Shown here in pieces: positions 36,200 through 45,209 of a DNA stretch of 64,000 bases (positions are counted from its first letter, which is position 1; each line of letters starts with the position of its first letter). Both the position numbers and the translations under genes were made by a program. Source of the stretch: JBFELU01 sp041572755 (GTDB taxonomy: Bacteria; Actinomycetota; Acidimicrobiia; Spongiisociales; UBA11373); contig JBFFRY010000008.1 of assembly GCA_041572755.1 (NCBI GenBank), positions 10,500 to 74,499 on the forward strand. The letters are read 5' to 3'. The notes under the pieces are model-generated. The model made no database searches and was not told where the DNA came from. It saw only the letters and a list, made by a program, of their open reading frames with translations.

Positions 36200-36774
36200 G
36201 ACCGCACCACCACCGGATCGCCGACCCGAACTCGCATGGGGTGGGCCAGGCCGCTCACATCGAGGATGAAACCTCGAGTCCCCCCGTCGAGGAATTCGAG
36301 ATCGTCGATGAGCACCGCCCGATCGAGCACCTCCGAAGCCCCCCGCAGGTACGACGTGAACTCCAGGCAGGGTGTCGCCACCCGGGCCCCCGGCAGTTCC
36401 AGTTCACCGTCGGGACCCTCGATCACGACGGTACCGGCCAGATCCCCCAGGCCCACCCGATTCCCGGTGTCGACAATGATGTTCTCCCCGGCGATCCCCA
36501 CCGGGACCGCCGCAAACCGCACCGCCATCTCGGCGTAATGGCCCTCAAACCCGATCGACAGGGCCCGACGCCCCCCCGCCCTGCTCGACGGATGAGCGGC
36601 GTGATGCACGTCGACCACCCACGAACCGTCGAGGTTGCCGACCACGCCGGCAGGTCCCACCGCCGCCTCATCGACCGCCACGATCGGCGTCGGGTCATAA
36701 CGGACCCCCTTCTCCTTCAGCGGCAGGCGCTGCACCTGCAGCCGGGAGACGCTCCCCAAGACTCGTTCGCTCAT
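36196..36774 (-). CDS. MOSC-domain protein
   Basis: This 192-residue protein resembles the MOSC domain found in molybdenum cofactor sulfurase C-termini and in YiiM/YuaD-type enzymes. Features are SRLQVQRLPLKEKG at the start, the glycine-rich VPVGIAGENIIVDTG, and the conserved-Cys region GARVATPCLEFTSYL, where Cys is the family's functional residue. The barrel ends with GDPVVV. The ATG is followed by GDPD in the same operon, whose start overlaps this pair's junction by ATGA. The substrate is unknown. Confidence 0.75.
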   Translation of the reverse strand: MSERVLGSVSRLQVQRLPLKEKGVRYDPTPIVAVDEAAVGPAGVVGNLDGSWVVDVHHAAHPSSRAGGRRALSIGFEGHYAEMAVRFAAVPVGIAGENIIVDTGNRVGLGDLAGTVVIEGPDGELELPGARVATPCLEFTSYLRGASEVLDRAVLIDDLEFLDGGTRGFILDVSGLAHPMRVRVGDPVVVRS

Positions 36775-37550
36775 TTCCTCGCCTCGACGACCTCGTTGAG
36801 CAGATCCGGGCGGTCCGAGACGATCCCGTCAACACCCAGATCCAGCAGGCGGTGCATGATCGCAGGATCGTTCACCGTCCACACATGCACCTGCTTTCCC
36901 GCCCGGTGAGCGGCTCGAACGAAACGTTCCGTCACCACCGGCATCGGTCCGCCCCGCTCGGGAACCTGATAGGCGTCTGCGACACCGCGAGGCATCCGTC
37001 CCAGCCGAGCGGCGGCCAGCGCCGCCGCCACCTCGCCGGGGCCGGCCGAAGTCGCCACGCGGCCCCCGGTCAATCGGCGAAACCGGCGGATGCGACCGTC
37101 GTGGAACGACCCGATCAGCACCCTGTCCTCGAGGCCGAGCCGGTCGACCAGGTCGGCGACGGCGGCCTCGATCCCCGCTTGCTTGAGGTCGATGTTCCAC
37201 TGCACGTCGGGGAACACTCGCACAGCCTCCTCCAGGAGCGGGATGGTGACACCCGTCCCCCGAAGCGGGTGGCCGCCCGCCCCATCGAAATGGTGGGCGG
37301 CGTCGAGGCCGGCCAGTTCCGCCCAGTCCCTCTCCCTCACCCACCCGGTGCCGTCGGTCAACCGCTCCAGGCGGTCGTCGTGGAAGATCACCACCTCGCC
37401 GTCCCGACTCACGTGAACGTCGGTCTCGAGGTAGCGGTAGCCGAGATCGACGGCACCCTGGAAGGCCACCATCGTGTTCTCCGGCCACAAGACCCGGCTG
37501 CCTCGATGGGCGAAGCGGAGCGGGTGCTCGTGGGTCAGAAAGGACCGCAT
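36771..37550 (-). CDS. Glycerophosphodiester phosphodiesterase
   Basis: This 259-residue TIM-barrel enzyme is of the GDPD family, which splits glycerophosphodiesters into glycerol-3-phosphate and an alcohol. Catalytic residues are visible: H15 in FAHRGS, ENT at 24-26, E42 and D44 in LETDVHVS, and H57 in VIFHDDRLERLTDGTG. It lacks a signal peptide, so it is probably cytoplasmic. The stop codon overlaps the ATG of the MOSC gene. It is divergent from the ftcd gene. Confidence 0.92.
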   Translation of the reverse strand: MRSFLTHEHPLRFAHRGSRVLWPENTMVAFQGAVDLGYRYLETDVHVSRDGEVVIFHDDRLERLTDGTGWVRERDWAELAGLDAAHHFDGAGGHPLRGTGVTIPLLEEAVRVFPDVQWNIDLKQAGIEAAVADLVDRLGLEDRVLIGSFHDGRIRRFRRLTGGRVATSAGPGEVAAALAAARLGRMPRGVADAYQVPERGGPMPVVTERFVRAAHRAGKQVHVWTVNDPAIMHRLLDLGVDGIVSDRPDLLNEVVEARK

Positions 37551-37583
37551 CGAATGCGACGATAGACCGATAGCCTGAGACCC

Positions 37584-39257
37584 ATGACCGAACCTCTCCT
37601 CGAATGTGTGCCCAACTTCTCGGAGGGAGGCGACATGGCGGCGATCGACGGCATCGCCGCCGCCGTCGCATCCGTGGCGGGCGTCACCCTGCTCGACGTC
37701 GACCCCGGGCGGGCCACCAACCGCACCGTCGTCACCTTCGTGGGCCCGCCCCAAGCCGTCATCGAGGCGGCCGTGCGGGCGGGAAAGGCCTCGGTCGACT
37801 TCATCGACATGGCCCGCCACCAAGGGGAACACCCCCGCTTCGGCGCTATGGACGTGTGTCCGCTGGTCCCGGTGTCGGGCATCACGATGGCCGAGGCCGC
37901 CGACCACGCCCGGGAACTCGGCCGCCGCCTCGGGGACGAGGCGGGCCTCACGGTCTACCTCTACGAACATGCCGCCTCGGCGCCCCACCGCCGCAACCTC
38001 GCCGCAGTGCGGGCCGGCGAGTACGAGGGACTCCCCACCAAGCTTCGAGATCCGGCGTGGCAGCCCGACTTCGGTCCCGCCACCTTCAACTCCCGATCGG
38101 GCGCCACCGCAGTCGGTGCCCGCGACTTCCTGATCGCCTACAACATCAACCTCAACACCACCTCGGTGCGGAGGGCCAACGCCATCGCCTTCGACGTCAG
38201 GGAGAAAGGCCGCCTCAAGCGCTCCGGGGACCCGCTCACCGGCGAGGTGGTGCGGGGACCGGATGGGGAACCGGAGTGGGTCCCCGGCACCCTGAAGACC
38301 GTCAAGGCGATCGGCTGGTACATCGAGGAGTACGGAATCGCCCAGATCTCGATGAACCTCACCGACATCTCGGTGACTTCGATCCATGCCGCCTTCGACG
38401 AGGTCGTCGAGAAGGCGGCGGCCCGGGGGATACGGGTCACCGGATCGGAGCTCGTCGGGCTGATTCCCCTGCGGGCGATGCTGGACGCCGGCCGCCACTA
38501 TCTCACCAAGCAGCGCCGCTCCCACGGGGTCTCCGACGCCGAGCTCATCAAGATCGCCGTCAAGTCGCTGGGGCTCGACGACCTCGAGCCATTCGACCCC
38601 GGCGAGAGAATCATCGAGTATCGGCTCATGGAACACGGTCATCGGCTCGTGGATCGCACGGTCACCGGGTTCGTCCACGAGGTGGCGTCGGAATCGGTGG
38701 CGCCCGGCGGCGGATCGGCGGCGGCGCTGGCGGGGGCGCTCGGCGCCGCCCTCGGCACCATGGTGGCCAACCTCTCCGCCCACCGACGCGGCTGGGACGA
38801 TCGGTGGGCCGAGTTCTCCGAGTGGGCCGTGAGGGGCAAGCAATGCCACGACGAGCTCCTGCGCCTCGTCGACGCCGATACCGAGGCGTTTCAGGCCATC
38901 GTCGAGGCCCACCGCCTCCCCACCGATACCGGGACCGACCGCAACGTCAAGGCCGATGCGGTCGAGGCAGCCACCCGGAGAGCAATCGAGGTTCCCCTCC
39001 GGGTGATGGCGGCGGGGCTGGAAGCCATGGAGGTCGTCGACGAGATGGCCCGCCGAGGTCCGGAGAGCTCCGTCTCCGATGCCGGCGTCGGTGCCGTGCT
39101 GTGCCGGGCCGCCGTCCGGGGGGCTGCTCTCAACGTGCGGATCAATGCCGCTCAGCTCGACGATCCCGGCGAGGCGCTGGATCGCGCCGCCGACCTGGAA
39201 GCTCGGGCTCGGGAGCGGGAGGAGGCAATCCTCGAAGCGGTCGCCGAACGCCTCTGA
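37584..39257 (+). CDS. ftcd: Fused formiminotransferase-cyclodeaminase
   Basis: This bifunctional enzyme of histidine breakdown moves the formimino group of formiminoglutamate to tetrahydrofolate and then releases ammonia to give methenyl-THF. The N-terminal formiminotransferase domain (about 1-330) has ARHQGEHPRFGAMDVCPLVP with catalytic H83 and the N-terminal CVPNFSEG. The C-terminal cyclodeaminase domain (about 370-557) has SVAPGGGSAAALAGALGAAL. The 557-residue fusion resembles the animal enzyme, while many bacteria have separate proteins. hutI, ending at the right edge of the window, belongs to the same pathway. Confidence 0.95.
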   Translation: MTEPLLECVPNFSEGGDMAAIDGIAAAVASVAGVTLLDVDPGRATNRTVVTFVGPPQAVIEAAVRAGKASVDFIDMARHQGEHPRFGAMDVCPLVPVSGITMAEAADHARELGRRLGDEAGLTVYLYEHAASAPHRRNLAAVRAGEYEGLPTKLRDPAWQPDFGPATFNSRSGATAVGARDFLIAYNINLNTTSVRRANAIAFDVREKGRLKRSGDPLTGEVVRGPDGEPEWVPGTLKTVKAIGWYIEEYGIAQISMNLTDISVTSIHAAFDEVVEKAAARGIRVTGSELVGLIPLRAMLDAGRHYLTKQRRSHGVSDAELIKIAVKSLGLDDLEPFDPGERIIEYRLMEHGHRLVDRTVTGFVHEVASESVAPGGGSAAALAGALGAALGTMVANLSAHRRGWDDRWAEFSEWAVRGKQCHDELLRLVDADTEAFQAIVEAHRLPTDTGTDRNVKADAVEAATRRAIEVPLRVMAAGLEAMEVVDEMARRGPESSVSDAGVGAVLCRAAVRGAALNVRINAAQLDDPGEALDRAADLEARAREREEAILEAVAERL

Positions 39258-39264
39258 AATGCAC

Positions 39265-39288
39265 AAGCGGCCCCCGAAGGGGCCGCTT
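39265..39288. terminator. Bidirectional hairpin between ftcd and infA
   Basis: A perfect 10-bp stem AAGCGGCCCC / GGGGCCGCTT closes a CGAA loop, five bases after the ftcd stop and 22 bases after the convergent infA stop. It can serve as a terminator for both genes. The CGAA tetraloop is the same as in the hairpin after uraA. Confidence 0.7.
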
Positions 39289-39310
39289 GAAGTGTCGAAT
39301 CGATCTCCGC

Positions 39311-39538
39311 CTAACGGTGGCGCCAGACGATGCGACCCTTGGTCGGGTCGTAGAGCGAGACCTCGAGCTCGACGACGTCGCCCGGGAGGATCCGGATCTT
39401 GCGGCCCCGCCGCATGCGGCCGGCCGCCCGTGCTACGACCTCAATGCCCTGATCGGTCTCGACCAGGAACTTGGCGTCGCGAAGCACGGTCACGACCTTT
39501 CCTCGGGTGCGATACGTCTGCTCATCGGTGTTCGCCAT
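39311..39538 (-). CDS. infA: Translation initiation factor IF-1
   Basis: This 75-residue OB-fold factor binds the ribosomal A-site during initiation. Features of the family are the middle strand LRDAKFLVETDQGIEVVARA, RMRRGRKIRILPGDVVELEV and the ending DPTKGRIVWRHR. The start ATG at 39538 is five bases after the stop of the RRM gene, so the two are co-transcribed. Usually infA lies in the ribosomal alpha operon next to rpmJ and rpsM. Here it does not, and a second infA copy elsewhere is possible. Confidence 0.92.
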   Translation of the reverse strand: MANTDEQTYRTRGKVVTVLRDAKFLVETDQGIEVVARAAGRMRRGRKIRILPGDVVELEVSLYDPTKGRIVWRHR

Positions 39539-39543
39539 GCCTG

Positions 39544-39798
39544 CTACCAGCGGGACCGCTTGGGACGGGCCTCGTTCACGACGATCCGGCGGCCGCCGGC
39601 GTCGCTTCCGTCGAGCTCCTCGATGCACTTGCGGGCATCGTCGTCCGATTCCATCTCCACGAACCCAAAGCCGCGGGAGCGGCCGGTGTCGCGGTCGGAG
39701 ATGACCTGAGCCGACGTCACCGCACCGAAGGGGGTGAACAACTGCTCGAGGTCGTCCGAGGTGAAAGTGAAGGGAAGATTCCCCACGTACAAGTTCAT
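39544..39798 (-). CDS. RRM RNA-binding protein, paralogue 1
   Basis: This 84-residue single RNA recognition motif protein resembles cyanobacterial Rbp and plant glycine-rich proteins. RNP-2 is LYVGNLPF at 3-10, and RNP-1 is RGFGFVEM near position 43-50. The C-terminus is short and basic (RPKRSRW) without a glycine-rich tail. It lies directly upstream of infA, which suggests a role in translation or mRNA chaperoning, perhaps at low temperature. The paralogue is at 62525-62779. Confidence 0.93.
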   Translation of the reverse strand: MNLYVGNLPFTFTSDDLEQLFTPFGAVTSAQVISDRDTGRSRGFGFVEMESDDDARKCIEELDGSDAGGRRIVVNEARPKRSRW

Positions 39799-39936
39799 GT
39801 TGCCTCTGGCCTTCCGTTGCCTATGACCACGTCCACGACGATCCTGGTCACGGTGAATCCGGAAGCCTGGGCTCGTACGTAGCGCTGTCGCTGCGGGCAT
39901 GTTAACGCCCGCCACAGTCCATCAATTCCCATCCGC

Positions 39937-40452
39937 CTAGTAATCGAACGGAGTCAAACTCCCATCGTTACCGATCAGCAGCACGTCCAGGTCGGCCCAG
40001 GTCTCGGGGTCGCCCCCCATCCCCGGGCTGTCGGAGGGCATGGAGGGCACTGCGATCCCCACCGCATCGGGCCGGTCGGTGAGCAAGCGGTCGATGGCCT
40101 CGACGGGCACATGCCCTTCGACCACATAGCCCTCGATGAGGGCTGAATGGCACGACGTCGCCTCGATGGGCACGCCCAGCACGGTCTTGGTCTCCGTCAG
40201 ATTGGGATCCATGGTGGCGACGACCGTCGCCCCGTGGTCGGTCATGTACTCCGACCACCCGCCGCAGCACCCTCAGCCGGGGGCCTGGTGCATCTCGACG
40301 GACACCCCGGTCAGGTCCACGGCGGCACCCACCGAAGCGGAATCCCCATCGGACGACGTCTCCGAGCCACCGCCGCACCCCGTCAGGACGACGCCGAACA
40401 GCACGGAGAGAGCGGTCCAGGCCACGAGACGGCGAACCCCCTCAAGGCGCAT
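39937..40452 (-). CDS. DUF411/CopG-like lipoprotein with in-frame UGA, paralogue B
   Basis: Reading through the TGA at 40273-40275 gives a 171-residue protein with the same plan as the gene at 27035-27574: signal peptide with lipobox LTGC, short Ser/Asp linker and a complete DUF411 domain. Sec is at 60 in APG-U-GCC, with Cys at 62 and 63, followed by WSEYMTDHG, SCHSALIEGYVVEGHVP and SMPSDSPGMGG. The ATG at 40452 is preceded by AAGGAGGG at ideal distance, so translation of the pre-TGA part is surely intended. A hairpin identical in stem to copy A follows the TGA. Here no cupredoxin gene is adjacent. The gene stands alone upstream of the RRM-infA pair. Confidence 0.88.
40234..40258 (-). promoter_or_regulatory. 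Putative bacterial SECIS hairpin, copy B
   Basis: On the coding strand the stem GTGGTCGG / CCGACCAC starts 15 bases after the TGA with a 9-base loop AGTACATGA. Only one loop base differs from copy A. The conservation of the stem and its distance supports a recoding signal read by SelB. Confidence 0.75.
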
Positions 40453-40601
40453 CTTCCCTCCTTGTGAACATCGACGCGACCGTATCACGCCCGGCCGACA
40501 AGAGGAGGGGAGAACGGCCGGATGTCGGGGCCGAAGGTCCCTTGGATCGTCTCCCGCTCGCCGACCGTTACCGTCCACCATCACACACTCCCGGAGCCAG
40601 C

Positions 40602-41387
40602 GTGACACTCGCCGAAGCCACCGCGGTGCGCCGCATCGACGACCGCACCCATGCGGCCGAGATTCATCCCGGATGGGACATCGTCGGCAACGCCAACGGC
40701 GGGTACCTCCTGGCCATAGCCGGGAGGGCCTCCGCCGAAGCCACCGGCCGCCCCGACCCCGTCAGCATCACCGCCCACTTCCTCAACCCCGCCAAGCCGG
40801 GGCCGGTCACCATCGAAACCGACGTGGTGCGGGAAGGACGGCGCTTCTCTGCCGTCCGGGCCACCATGAGGTCCGGCGATCGGCCGATCCTGACGACGCT
40901 CGGCAGCTTCGCCGAACTCACCGAGAGCGGCAGCACCGAAAGGGTCGAGGCCGCCCCGCCGGATCTCCCCCCGCCGGAGGACTGCCTCAAGATCGAACCC
41001 ACCCAGACGTTCCCGCCACCATTCGTGGGACGAGTCGACCTCCGCCTTCACCCCGAGCACGAGAACTTCGGGGACATCGGCGGCGTGCCCCGGGTTCGCG
41101 GCTGGTTCCGGCTCCTCGACAACGAGGCCCTGAATGCGACAGCACTGCTCGTCGCGGCCGACGCCTTCCCCCCCACGGTCTTCTTTGCCGATCTCCCCTT
41201 GGCATGGGTCCCCACGCTGGAGCAAACCACCCACATCCGGGCCCGCCCCGCCTCGGGCTGGCTCCGCTGCGCCTTCACCACCCGCTTCATCACCGGCGGA
41301 TTCCTGGAGGAGGACGGCGAGGTGTGGGATGCAAAGGGACGGCTGGTGGCCCAGTCGCGTCAGCTGGCGCTCACGCCTCGAAGCTGA
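40602..41387 (+). CDS. Thioesterase-family protein (TesB-like)
   Basis: This 261-residue double hotdog protein is similar to acyl-CoA thioesterase II-like proteins. The first hotdog includes AEIHPGWDIVGNANGGYLLAI, where the G-N-x-N-G-G-Y-L turn is characteristic, followed by DPVSITAHFLNPAKPGPVTI. The second includes RTRGW-type PRVRGWFRLLDNE and ends with WLRCAFTTRFITGGFLEED. The GTG at 40602 has GGAG six bases upstream, while an in-frame start at 40464 would add 46 unlikely residues. The acyl substrate is unknown. The stop abuts that of the next convergent gene in TGATCA. Confidence 0.8.
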   Translation: MTLAEATAVRRIDDRTHAAEIHPGWDIVGNANGGYLLAIAGRASAEATGRPDPVSITAHFLNPAKPGPVTIETDVVREGRRFSAVRATMRSGDRPILTTLGSFAELTESGSTERVEAAPPDLPPPEDCLKIEPTQTFPPPFVGRVDLRLHPEHENFGDIGGVPRVRGWFRLLDNEALNATALLVAADAFPPTVFFADLPLAWVPTLEQTTHIRARPASGWLRCAFTTRFITGGFLEEDGEVWDAKGRLVAQSRQLALTPRS

Positions 41388-42590
41388 TCAAGTCGGCGCA
41401 GGTGCCCGGTCCGGCAGGAGCCGCACGAAAGGCACCCCGGCCACCATGGCGACACACCCCACCATGAAGGCCGCAGTGAAGCCAAAGGCATCGGCGATGG
41501 CTCCCAAACCGACGACCGCCACCGACCGGATCACGAAGGTCATCGAGAGATAGACGCCGTTGGCAAAGGCCCGCATGTCGGGGAACTGCTCCTGCACGAT
41601 CGCCATGTAGACCGGCTGAATCGAGAGCAGCGTGACGCCGAGGCCGAGCAGGATCGGCACCCGCACCCATCCCCCGGTGAGCACGAGGAGCACCACGAAG
41701 ACCGGTGACACCAGGTGGCCCACCCACAGCACCCACCGCCTCCCGAGGCGATCGCTCATCCATCCCCCCAGGAATGCCCCCACGATCCCGGCCGCCTCCA
41801 CGATCGTGAGCGCGGCACCGGCGAAGAAGAGGCTCACCCCCTCGTCGGTGAGATACACCGGGAGGTAGATGGTCACGGTGAGCGTCATCATCACCCGGGA
41901 GACGACCGCACCCGCCAGAAGCAGCATGATTCGCCGCATACGTCCCAACGCCGTCCGCCACGGAGTCTCCGACCCCGAGGACGGAGGCCGCATCGGCACC
42001 CGTCGCAACTGGACGTACACCACGACCGAGGTGATCCAACCGGCCACCATCAGCAACGCCAGGTAGCGCAGGCTCAACAGCCCCAGCGCCGAGACCACCG
42101 CCAGCGGGCCGACGGTCCGGCCCAACTCGCCCCCGACCATGAAGAGCCCCATACCCCGCCCCAGCTTGTTCCCCGACAGGCGGCCCACCGCCACCGGCGC
42201 CACGGCATGAAAGGCCGCAACGCTCAAGCCGGCGAAGAACAGCATCACCGCCACGACTGCATAGGTGGGAGCCCAGCCGAGCATGCTCATCAACGTCCCG
42301 GTGACGGCGGGGGCCACCACCACCATCCAGCGCAGTGTCACCCGGTCCGCCAGCCGCCCGATGAACGGCTGCGCCAGCGAGGGAACCTGCAGGAATGCCG
42401 ACAGGGCCCCGGCGGCGGTGTTGTTGAGCGACAGCGTCTCGATCAGTTTGGGGAGCAGTGGTGGGAGGAACGCCGTATAGGTGTCGTGCACGGCGTGGCC
42501 CCCCACGATCGTCGCCACCTTGCCCACCTGGAACCGGGATCCGGGCGCCGATTCGGGAGGGACCAGGTCCGCGCTGATCGATCCGGCCAT
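41388..42590 (-). CDS. MFS transporter, Fsr (fosmidomycin resistance)-like
   Basis: This 400-residue twelve-helix permease resembles the fosmidomycin resistance protein Fsr. The N-terminal VGGHAVHDTYTAFLPPLLPKL matches the family's GHxxxDxxxxxxPxLLP pattern. The motif GRLADRVTLRWM is the MFS motif-A loop, and GWMSDRLGRRWVL is its second-half copy. The actual substrate is not known. It is encoded in the same direction just after the nitroreductase gene, separated by ten bases. Confidence 0.85.
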   Translation of the reverse strand: MAGSISADLVPPESAPGSRFQVGKVATIVGGHAVHDTYTAFLPPLLPKLIETLSLNNTAAGALSAFLQVPSLAQPFIGRLADRVTLRWMVVVAPAVTGTLMSMLGWAPTYAVVAVMLFFAGLSVAAFHAVAPVAVGRLSGNKLGRGMGLFMVGGELGRTVGPLAVVSALGLLSLRYLALLMVAGWITSVVVYVQLRRVPMRPPSSGSETPWRTALGRMRRIMLLLAGAVVSRVMMTLTVTIYLPVYLTDEGVSLFFAGAALTIVEAAGIVGAFLGGWMSDRLGRRWVLWVGHLVSPVFVVLLVLTGGWVRVPILLGLGVTLLSIQPVYMAIVQEQFPDMRAFANGVYLSMTFVIRSVAVVGLGAIADAFGFTAAFMVGCVAMVAGVPFVRLLPDRAPAPT

Positions 42591-42599
42591 CGGGCCAGG

Positions 42600-43328
<729 letters not shown>

Positions 43329-43332
43329 CGGC

Positions 43333-43728
43333 TCACCCGGGGGGACGGAGATAGTCGGCGTCGTCGACCTTTCCCCCGACCCACTCGGTGGGAGATCCCG
43401 TCGTGAGCGAGAGGTGAACCATCGGTGACCCCGGGCCGGCTCCGTGCCAATGGCGCTCACCCGGTGGCGAGTAGACGACATCGCCCGGACCGAACTCGAC
43501 GGTCTCCCCGGCGGCCGTCTGCACCCGCCCGGCACCCGAGACGCAGTACAGGACCTGACCTTCGGCGTGGGTGTGCCAATCGGTTCTCGCTCCCGGCTCG
43601 AACGACACCGCCAGCGCATTGAGACCCTCGGGCACCGGGTGCGACAGCGGCCCAAACCAAACCGCTCCCGAGAAGTGCTCGTCGCCGGCGGGAACCCACT
43701 CGATCGACTCGGCTCGCTTCAGCTCCAT
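43333..43728 (-). CDS. Cupin-domain protein
   Basis: This 131-residue small beta-barrel protein has a cupin motif 1 SFEPGARTDWHTHAEGQVLYCVSGAG and motif 2 FGPGDVVYSPPGERHWHG. The metal ligands H-x-H, a Gln in place of Glu, and the later His are visible, so a metal site is likely. The ATG is preceded by AGGAGGAGGAG. It is immediately upstream of the iodotyrosine-deiodinase-like gene and probably co-expressed. The substrate is unknown. Confidence 0.85.
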   Translation of the reverse strand: MELKRAESIEWVPAGDEHFSGAVWFGPLSHPVPEGLNALAVSFEPGARTDWHTHAEGQVLYCVSGAGRVQTAAGETVEFGPGDVVYSPPGERHWHGAGPGSPMVHLSLTTGSPTEWVGGKVDDADYLRPPG

Positions 43729-43906
43729 GCTCCTCCTCCTCCTCCGACCTTCACAACAACCCGGAGCCACACTCGATCTCGGGATTCCGGTCACGACGAC
43801 TTCGGGGCCGTGTCGCCGGGTGGTCTCAGTTCCGAGACGATCCCGGGCGCGTCGTCCGCCACGACGGCATCCTACGACCCGGCGACCGCACCGCTAGGGT
43901 CGTTCG

Positions 43907-45169
43907 GTGACCGAAGCCGCCCGCCGGGTCCAGCGGACCTATCTCATCCTCACCTTGCTCTCGACGCTGGCGGCATCCTTCATCTGGGGCATCAACACCC
44001 TGTTCCTGCTCGATGCCGGGTTGAGCAACACCGAGGCTTTCGCCGCCAACGCCTTCTTCACCGCCGGCATGATGATCTTCGAGGTGCCCACCGGGGTGGT
44101 GGCCGATACCTGGGGACGGCGGGCATCCTTCCTGCTCGGGGCGGCAACGCTGCTCGTCTCCACCCTCCTCTACCTTCTCATGTGGCAGATCGAGGCGCCT
44201 TTTTGGGGCTGGGCGATCGCCTCGGTCACCATCGGGCTGGGCTTCACGTTCTTCTCGGGGGCCGTCGAGGCCTGGCTGGTCGACGCCCTCGACCACAGCG
44301 GTTTCGACGGCGAATTGGAGTCGGTCTTCGCCAAGGGCCAGGTGACGACCGGCGTGGCCATGCTGGGGGGATCAGTGACCGGCGGATTCGTCGCCCAGGT
44401 CACCAATCTCGGCGTCCCCTACTTGCTGCGGGGGATCCTGCTGGGCCTGACCCTGGGCTTCGCCTTCTTCGCCATGCGCGATCTCGGGTTCACCCCCGAT
44501 CACGGCGCCGGTCCGATCAAGGAAATGAAGAGGATCGCCCGCGCCTCGATCGACAACGGATGGCGCAAGCCGCCGATTCGTTGGCTGATGCTGGCGGCTC
44601 CATTCACCGGGGGTGTCGGCATCTACGCCTTCTATGCGATGCAGCCCTATCTCCTCGAACTGTACGGCGACGAGACCGCCTTCGGGATCGCCGGGCTGGC
44701 CGCCGCGATCGTGGCCGGCGCCCAGATCCTCGGCGGGCTGATCGTCCCGGTGGTGCGGCGCCTCTTCAGCCGCCGCACCCACGCCCTGATCCTGTTCGGG
44801 TCGGTGTCGGCCGTCGTGCTGGCCCTGATCGGGTGGACCTCGAGCTTCTGGTTCGCCATTGCGCTGCTGGTCGTCTGGGCGATCGGGTTCTCGGCGGCCA
44901 GCCCCATGCGCCAGGCATTCCTCAACGGGTTGATTCCCTCCGAGCAGCGTGCCACGGTCCTGTCGTTCGACGCCCTCATGTCATCAGCGGGCGGGGTCGC
45001 CGCTCAACCGGCGCTCGGGCGGGCGGCCGACGCGTGGAGTTACTCCGCCTCCTATGTGGTGAGCGCGATCATCCAGTCCGTGGCCGTGCCGTTCTTGATC
45101 CTGGCCCGTCGGGAGAGAGCCCCCACCGACCCGATCACGACGGACCATCGAGGGGGCGGACCCGCCTAG
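43907..45169 (+). CDS. MFS transporter
   Basis: This 420-residue major facilitator protein starts with GTG at 43907. Motif A reads GVVADTWGRRASFLLG, which fits the drug-efflux MFS type. Twelve hydrophobic segments are visible with a central basic loop (KEMKRIARAS), and the C-terminus is hydrophilic. It is divergent from the cupin-IYD-Fsr operon across about 180 bases. There is no clue to the substrate. Confidence 0.85.
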   Translation: MTEAARRVQRTYLILTLLSTLAASFIWGINTLFLLDAGLSNTEAFAANAFFTAGMMIFEVPTGVVADTWGRRASFLLGAATLLVSTLLYLLMWQIEAPFWGWAIASVTIGLGFTFFSGAVEAWLVDALDHSGFDGELESVFAKGQVTTGVAMLGGSVTGGFVAQVTNLGVPYLLRGILLGLTLGFAFFAMRDLGFTPDHGAGPIKEMKRIARASIDNGWRKPPIRWLMLAAPFTGGVGIYAFYAMQPYLLELYGDETAFGIAGLAAAIVAGAQILGGLIVPVVRRLFSRRTHALILFGSVSAVVLALIGWTSSFWFAIALLVVWAIGFSAASPMRQAFLNGLIPSEQRATVLSFDALMSSAGGVAAQPALGRAADAWSYSASYVVSAIIQSVAVPFLILARRERAPTDPITTDHRGGGPA

Positions 45170-45209
45170 AGGATCCGAAGCATCGTCGCCCTCCCGGAGT
45201 GCGACGGCC

